Assembly (NCBI RefSeq): GCF_035594125.1
Contig: NW_026973701.1
Span: forward strand, 678,501 to 742,500
From: Scylla paramamosain
Lineage: Eukaryota; Arthropoda; Malacostraca; Decapoda; Portunidae
Direction of reading: 5' to 3'
Length of the DNA: 64,000 nt
Every line of letters begins with the position of its first letter. Position 1 is the stretch's first letter. The notes under the pieces were generated by a model that had not been told where the DNA came from, searched no databases, and saw nothing but the letters and a program-made list of their open reading frames with translations. Positions 55,877-64,000 of the stretch are shown here, one piece after another. The translations under genes and the position numbers were made by a program.

Positions 55877-57840
55877 AGATAGATAGATTGATATTAGATA
55901 GATATTTTATTGACCACAGCAAACAGATAATACCAATGGATTGTACATAATGGTATTACATAATCTACAAGATAATGTTAAATTATTATCACTTCCTACT
56001 TGTAGTCCATCATCTGTTAGTTACTAGAAGTCTATTATTACAAAATAAAGGAGCTAAACATAAACACTGGAGAAATATCTATTCTTAGGACCCTTGTTTA
56101 TAGAATATATATAAACAATCATATTCATGACATCTACGCACTACTATAATTATCAAATCCTCACTAATCCCACAATCGTGTGAAACATATTAAATACAAG
56201 TATAATTTATTACTTCTTTAATATATGGTCAGAATGTTATGAACAATCTTACACATAATCTCTGGCGTAAACTGATCCCCAAACAATTGCTCTAAAGTGG
56301 AGAACTGGTATTGATCTCTAAGTTGCTGTGTTAACTGACAATCCTGCACTACATGTCTCTCTGTTTGTAACCCTCCACACACACACACACAGCCTCTCAT
56401 TCACCTCCAGTCGACCTCTGTTTTTTTTCTTATTCCACCTGCCAGTCTCACACGCTAAACTATGTCCACTTACTCGAAATTGTGTGAATGATACTCTATG
56501 AATATCATTTACTGCATGCTTCACTGTATATATACGGTGTACCAATAAATCTGGGTTAATATCCTTATATGTTGTGCGTCTTGAGGAGTTACTGTTTGCC
56601 ATGTCATCTTTTAATTTCTTCATTACCAAGCTCAGGTCCGGTACATTGGTGTTGATCATCTCTCTGACGGTCCGGCTGGTTGGAGTGTTAGAGTTCACTG
56701 TTATCCTAATTGTGAAGGCTAATGGATCATCATCATATCCTGACCTCTCATGCCACATACTATATAAAAATTTGTGTTGTCTGTGCCTGATTAAGTCCTT
56801 GAAAGGTGGATACCCTGACTCCACGTAGCAAATGTCATTACATGTTAGTTTTCTCACTCCTAATGATCTTTTTAGACACCAATTGTACAACTTCACCATC
56901 GTTTTCAGATCAGCTCCTATCCAAGATTCACAACCATAAATTAGTGATGACATGAGAGCTGCATCAAATGCACGCTTCTTTATCACAAACGGAATATCAT
57001 TATTTTTCGTGACATAAGACACAAACTTTAACACATGTGACATCTTATTATTAGCATGGACTTTTGACGGCAGAGGTGGTTGAACCATCGCTGGTAACGT
57101 CTTCGTCTTCGTAACACATAAAATAATTTATGTCTAGGTACTCTGTCATAGGCCTGGGAAAAGTCAATGAATGTTACAAATAGAGTTAATTTCCTCCTCC
57201 TAGCCATGTCACATAACAACCTGAGAGCCACTGTGTTCTCCACACACCCTCTCTTCTCCTGAGCACCAGCTTGCTCCCTGAAAGGTGTAAACCACTGTCT
57301 CAGTCTCGCACACAACACCATGTCGTACACCTTGGCAATACTGTTTATTATACTTATTCCCCTATAGTTTCTCGCATCTGTCCTGTCACCCTTCTTAAAA
57401 ATTGAAACTAACTTTGCCCTTGTCCAAGCTAATGGGTAACTACCAGAGTACAATATATTATTAAACAAAACACACATATACATAATCCATTGTACTGGCA
57501 ATAATTTAACAATACCGGGTGATACGCCATCAGGACCTGAAGCTTTGTCTGGTTTCAATTGCTTCACTTGTTGTTGTATTTGTAATGGGTCAATAGGATC
57601 ATCTAACAGGGGTATAGACACATCGGTGGAAAAGTCACATTCAGTAAGTTTCACATTGTCGGGGAGGGTTAAAGTTAGTTTCAAAATAATCTTTAAAATC
57701 ATCATCAGATGGGCACACATTTGAATTATTTTCACCACCAACTTCTCCCTTCCAATTTATAGCCCTCCAGAGTTGCAGATCATCTTTCTTCTCAACCAGT
57801 CTTTCCCACCTCTCTAAAGTAGTGTTTTCATCCTGTACGC
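55877..57840 (-). mobile_element. non-LTR retrotransposon (LINE), - strand, internally deleted
   Basis: The 3' end lies at the low-coordinate side, where TATC/ATCT repeats (55877-55905) resemble the microsatellite tails of some LINE clades. The coding part runs from about 57741 to 56220. It joins an N-terminal reverse-transcriptase half to a C-terminal zinc-knuckle half with the catalytic centre missing. Unlike the 49689 element it has no poly(A). Confidence 0.82.
56218..57741 (-). pseudogene. LINE reverse transcriptase remnant
   Basis: Fragment 1 (57741-57028): LKPDKASGPDGVSPGIVKLL, YPLAWTRAKLVSIFKKGDR, ARNYRGISIINSIAKVYD and VTFIDFSQAYDRVPRHKLF, i.e. RT blocks 1-3 with the first catalytic Asp. 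Fragment 2 (57088-56318), in a different frame: FVIKKRAFDAALMSSLIYGC (thumb region) to FRVSGHSLACETGRW. Fragment 3 (56400-56218), in a third frame: CVCGGLQTERHVVQDC, a CCHC knuckle, then LTQQLRDQYQ. The YADD box is deleted between fragments 1 and 2. A (TG) run inside the knuckle (56379-56392) shifts the frame between 2 and 3. Confidence 0.85.
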
Positions 57841-57875
57841 GGGTTTAAAGATTTTTTTTCTTTGGGCCTGACACA

Positions 57876-57879
<4 letters not shown>

Positions 57880-57925
<46 letters not shown>
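57880..57925. repeat. (CA)n microsatellite
   Basis: CA run with CG steps at the edges. Confidence 0.96.
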
Positions 57926-57930
<5 letters not shown>

Positions 57931-58189
57931 TGTTTTATGTCAAATTCCACTTCTCTTGTTTAATGTTCTTTGCGAATTCTTCTGGGAATTAATTATTAGT
58001 TTGTATATGATTTGTAGAAATTTGTAGAGTGTGTGTGTGTGTGTGGTCTTTTCCTGTTTATTTGCATACATTTTTTTTTTTACAATTTCTTGTTTCATTA
58101 AGTGTTGTGCATTTTTCAGCTGTCTTTTGATGCATTTGGAGTTTTCTTCGTTCTCATTGTTCATTTAAAGGAAGTGATTGAAATGCAAG

Positions 58190-59820
<1,631 letters not shown>

Positions 59821-59849
59821 CTGTAGACCACATTCTACAGAACTACAAC

Positions 59850-60125
59850 GAGGAAGATAAAAGCAAGGAAAGGAGGAATAGAGGCGTGAGTGGCTTGGTG
59901 GGTGAATGGAAACATGGAAGGAGAGAACGGAGAAGAGGGAAAAAGAGAAGAAGCAGGAGAGTAGATGTGATGGATTAACTCTGAGTGAATGAAGGTCTGC
60001 AACGTGATGGAGGGAGACAAGCGGGAGGGAGGTGGGAGGGGAAGGGAAGGAGGGAGGGAGGAAGAAAGAAGGGGCGGGAGATGAAGAATGAGAGATGGAA
60101 GGAAGGGAGAGGAAAGAGAGAAAGA
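59850..60125. repeat. GGAA/GGGA purine-rich degenerate repeat
   Basis: A/G-rich + strand with GGAAGGAGGGAGGGAGG-like runs; frames on the - strand are artefacts. Confidence 0.7.
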
Positions 60126-60990
60126 CATTCGTCTTATCTTGATGAATTTTAGCTTCATTGGGTGTTGTGAAAGTCTTCAAGAACGTTTTCATGATTCCAG
60201 TGGTAAAAAAAAAAATAAGGTTTTTGTATCATTAATTGAGGAAAAAAAAAAAAACTAATATTAATGATGACTAAACAATATTCCTTATGAGAGAGCGACG
60301 CGTTTCAGAATACTAGACTTCTTTTTATTTTCTTATTTATTTATTTTTTTTACTTTCATGTATTTCTTTATTTTCTTGTTTTTTTTTGGCTTTACTTATG
60401 CCTTTTGACACTTTAATTTTTTGTCTGGTTTCTGTGTCCGATGTTGATGATGATTCCCTGTACAGCGCAGTGTGTTCTTAACAGTAAGCAGTGACTTACA
60501 ATATAAGGCACGCATATATTATTCACAATATCACAACGGAAAAAGATGCGACCTTTCTCTCCCTTTCGTTTTCACTGTTACTCTTGGCAATCGAGTTTAT
60601 TGATGCTTCTTTTCATGCCATTGTACGCTGGATATTACCTTGTCTTGTGTTGCTTTATCTCTTGACCTATCATGGTTCCTGCTACTCTCACCCCTTCCCG
60701 CCACCACCACTACTTACACCTCCTCCCCCCTCCTCCTCCTCCTCCTCCTCCTCCTCCTTCTTCACTTCCTCCTCCACCGTGCTGTACTCCGTCCTTTTCT
60801 CCCTCTCACTGTTTTTTTTTTTTTTTTTTTTGTCAGTATCTCTTAGTTCAGTAGATATCTGTTATTTCTTCTTTGCATGTGTGTTTCTAGGTATCTATGT
60901 ATTTTCCTTTTCTTCATCTTTCTTCCTCCTCTTGTCAAGGTATTTTTTTTCTGTGTATTGCTATATATTATTTTTTTTCTTATTATCCGC
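60126..60990. other. no gene recognised
   Basis: T-rich; (CCT)n at 60724-60756 and a 20-T run at 60811-60831. Confidence 0.6.
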
Positions 60991-61715
60991 TCTCTTTTGT
61001 TACGTCATTGTGATTTATGTATATGTTTTATGTATTATTATGTATTCCCTCCCTTCTTCTGTCATGGTATCAGTTCTTCTCATGTATCTTTAATGCATAC
61101 CTGTATAATCATCATTTCTTTTTCATCTCCTTTTTTTTTTTTTTTTTTACGTTCTTCCCTATCTTCATATATCATCGTTATTTCAATTTTTTTTTTTATC
61201 TCTTCCAACCTCTTCTTTTCTTCTCTTCTTTCAAGATTCCCCTTATTTTTCTTCTACAATTTTCTTTTCTCGTCGTATCATAATATCTTCTCCTTCTATG
61301 TATTACTACGTATTCATTCCTATGTATTTCACACTCTTTTCCCTCTAATCTTGGCACCTGCTCTGTCCATGTATTCCTACTTATTCCTACGTGCTTCCCA
61401 TTTTTCTCCACCTTATTATCTGCCCCTCATATGTATTGCCACTTATTTATGTATTAATTTTTGTTTATCTTCTAATCTTAGTATCCGCTCTTCCTCTGTT
61501 ATACTCTTCCTATGTATTCCTATTATTCATATGTATTTCCCATTCTTTTCTCCTCTTTCATAATCCTGGTGTCTGCTCTTCCTATTTATTCTTATTTATT
61601 CCTATATGTTCTTCTTTCGTTGACTTGCTCCTCATCCTCCTCCTTGTAATCCTAATTTCTCCTTTTCTTATGTGTTCCTACTGTTCATGTTTATTCCGTT
61701 TTTGTTCCCTTTGCT
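60990..61715 (+). repeat. degenerate repeat of about 100 bp (TATGTATTCCTAC type)
   Basis: Recurring TATGTATTCCTAYTTATTCC, then TTTCCCATTCTTTTCTCC and CTAATCTTRGTATCYGCTCTT, near 61025, 61300, 61370, 61430, 61510 and 61590; strongly diverged copies. Confidence 0.65.
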
Positions 61716-61752
61716 CCCGTTACATTCAGGGACTACAAAACTAATTACGTAG

Positions 61753-61756
<4 letters not shown>

Positions 61757-61840
<84 letters not shown>

Positions 61841-61926
61841 GTAAAGCTGTGTGTTTACGAGGCAATCAAGGTGAAGGAAGACTTTGAGAGCTCAACCACA
61901 AAGCTTAACTCCCAGTGTCCCTTTGC

Positions 61927-62014
<88 letters not shown>
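61757..62014. repeat. (CT)n and (GA)n tracts
   Basis: (CT)n 61759-61838 and (GA)n 61929-62014, complementary over about 80 bp with about 90 bp between. Confidence 0.97.
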
Positions 62015-62017
<3 letters not shown>

Positions 62018-62119
62018 AAGGGGAAGACAAGGGTAGATGCAAGAATGACACACGTGCGATTCCAAGGGCGAGATTATAACAGTGAAGAAGGCAGGATTAG
62101 TGTGAAGACTCTGGCAGCT

Positions 62120-62254
62120 GGAAGGGAGAGGTGGAGGGAGAGATGGGAGGAAGAGGTGGAGGGAGAAGTGGAAGGAAGAGGTGGAAGGAAGAGGAGGAAG
62201 GGGAGGTGAGAGGGAGAGGCTGAGTGAGAGTTTGAGTGAAAGCTGAAATGGGAA

Positions 62255-62325
<71 letters not shown>

Positions 62326-62402
62326 GAGAGATGAGAGAGAGAGAGAGAGAGAGAGGCTGGTAGACAAATAAACAGATATTAGCAAACAGCCAAACATATC
62401 CC

Positions 62403-62464
<62 letters not shown>

Positions 62465-62465
62465 A
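62120..62465. repeat. GGAGGA-rich, (GA)n and (CA)n tracts
   Basis: AGGTGGAGGGAGA-type units 62130-62205, (GA)n 62259-62352 with small breaks, (CA)n 62405-62462. Confidence 0.95.
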
Positions 62466-63064
<599 letters not shown>

Positions 63065-63189
63065 CATCATCCCATAAACATTTGTAGCGACACAACCTCA
63101 GCAACATCCCCCCTTCTATTTCCACCTTTCCTATCTTTAAGTACCATCTCAGCTGCAGGTCCTCCCATCCTAATACCTTTTTCTAACAC

Positions 63190-63415
63190 TTTCTAACTAA
63201 ACTTTGTAACACTGTAACATTCTCGCTAACGTTTCTGACACATTCAACATTCTACCTCCTTCTCATAATATATTCTAACCTTGTAACATTCTAATATTGT
63301 AACATTTTAACTCTTTCCTAACACATACCAACTCCTTTTCCTAACACATTTTAACTAAACTTTTTTTTTAACATTCTGACATTCTAACAAACTTTCCTTA
63401 TTTATTCCCCTTTTC
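63190..63415 (+). repeat. degenerate TAACATTCTAAC repeat
   Basis: Short units such as TAACATTCTAAC, TAACACATTTTAAC recur irregularly over about 225 bp. Confidence 0.6.
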
Positions 63416-63452
63416 ATAATGCACTCTAACTTCTTTTGCTTTTGTTCTGCAG

Positions 63453-63606
63453 GCGCCATGTTCGACCAGGATTCCAGGGTGATCCAGAGCGCCTTCCTGC
63501 ACGCCATCCAGCACTACAGTCAAAACACCGCGGGGCAGGAGGCTTCAGCTTCACGCCTTTGTGGGAATCATCAGTATGGCGGATGCCTTCAAGATCTTCA
63601 GACTGA
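63453..63606 (+). pseudogene. ionotropic glutamate receptor-like exon with a 1-nt frame change
   Basis: Flanked by a T-rich tract plus CTGCAG acceptor (63447-63452) and a GTGAGT donor (63607-63612). The first part reads GAMFDQDSRVIQSAFLHAIQ, matching the 'GaiFD..s..iq.AF..Ai' start of AMPA/kainate-type receptor N-terminal domains. The second part, one frame over, reads LQLHAFVGIISMADAFKIFRL, matching 'l.ayV..i..aDAFkl.rl'. The two halves are in different frames, with the shift between about 63520 and 63545. Either the exon is a pseudogene, or the assembly has a 1-base error near CGCGGGGCAGGAGG. Split-codon phase at the donor fits a normal exon. Confidence 0.55.
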
Positions 63607-63974
63607 GTGAGTGTTCTGCTTACCCCCGTTTTCTTTGTCTTTCTGTCTCTTCTGCTGTTTCTGTTTCTCCAAATGTACGTTTTTTTTTTTTCGAGTTTCT
63701 TTTTTTTTCCAGTTTGCTTCCAGTGTATATATTTTATTTCATTTTTTTTTCATTGGTATGTTTGTTTCCTTTCTCACTCTCGTATTTCACTTTCTTGAAG
63801 GCAAAACACTTTGTTATCGTGTAAGTTTTTTTTTTTTTATGTCATAACATTTCTATCTATTCATAGTACTTCTTTTATTTTTTTCACTTTTTATGTATAT
63901 TTTTTTCTATATTTTTTCTTCCTGGTTGTTTTCCTTACTACAGTAATATACTCGATGTCTTTGTCTTTTTGAAG
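63607..63974. other. T-rich sequence after the exon, intron-like
   Basis: T-runs, no ORF; would be intron if the upstream exon is real. The window ends in (GT)n from 63975. Confidence 0.5.
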
Positions 63975-64000
63975 TGTGTGTGTGTGTGTGTGTGTGTGTG
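63975..64000. repeat. (GT)n microsatellite at window edge
   Basis: GT run continuing beyond the window. Confidence 0.96.

Overview
The window looks like nuclear DNA of an arthropod, most likely a decapod crustacean. It is packed with long dinucleotide and trinucleotide microsatellites, minisatellites, diverged non-LTR retrotransposon fragments of the kinds common in crab genomes, and a possible arthropod-type core promoter (TATA plus TCAGT initiator). Organism assignment is inference; no rRNA, tRNA or organelle gene was seen.

The centrepiece is a complete, apparently intact Maverick/Polinton element at 8465-24489 (16,025 bp). It is bounded by a perfect 6-bp target-site duplication (AGTAAG) and near-identical inverted repeats of about 1.36 kb. 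All genes read on the + strand: minor-capsid candidate (10005), protein-primed DNA polymerase B (11143-15521, four exons), FtsK/A32-like packaging ATPase (16072), chromodomain integrase (16728), two small conserved Polinton-type proteins (17832, 18170), a macro-domain-like protein (19059), a basic pVI/core-like protein (19822), major-capsid candidate (20276), adenain-like cysteine protease (21650) and a spliced acidic Pro/Gln-rich protein (22340-23040). The set covers integration, protein-primed replication, capsid formation, packaging and maturation. The macro-domain gene is the unexpected cargo. Other unusual points are a 107-bp near-perfect hairpin at each tip, four phase-1 introns, ATGA stop/start overlaps between consecutive ORFs, and GG motifs that may be protease sites in the structural proteins.

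The rest is host DNA with few genes. 1-8464: purine minisatellites, compound (CA)/(GT)/(TA) tracts, a short repeat family with (CA)n tails, a LINE 3' end and a foldback palindrome. 24490-32400: microsatellites, an internally deleted PIF/Harbinger transposon (about 25200-25788), a duplicated CpG-rich segment and telomere-like CCTAA sequence. 32400-41900: degenerate tandem repeats, a 2-kb T-rich degenerate satellite and a LINE fragment (- strand). 42145-45420: a 3.3-kb array of a 28-bp minisatellite in three variants. 45420-63450: two defective LINEs (49689-51188 +, 55877-57840 -), several VNTRs and long microsatellites. Near the right edge, 63453-63606 resembles one exon of an ionotropic glutamate receptor N-terminal domain, broken by a 1-nt frame change.

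Most long open frames in the window are microsatellite translations and are not annotated as genes.
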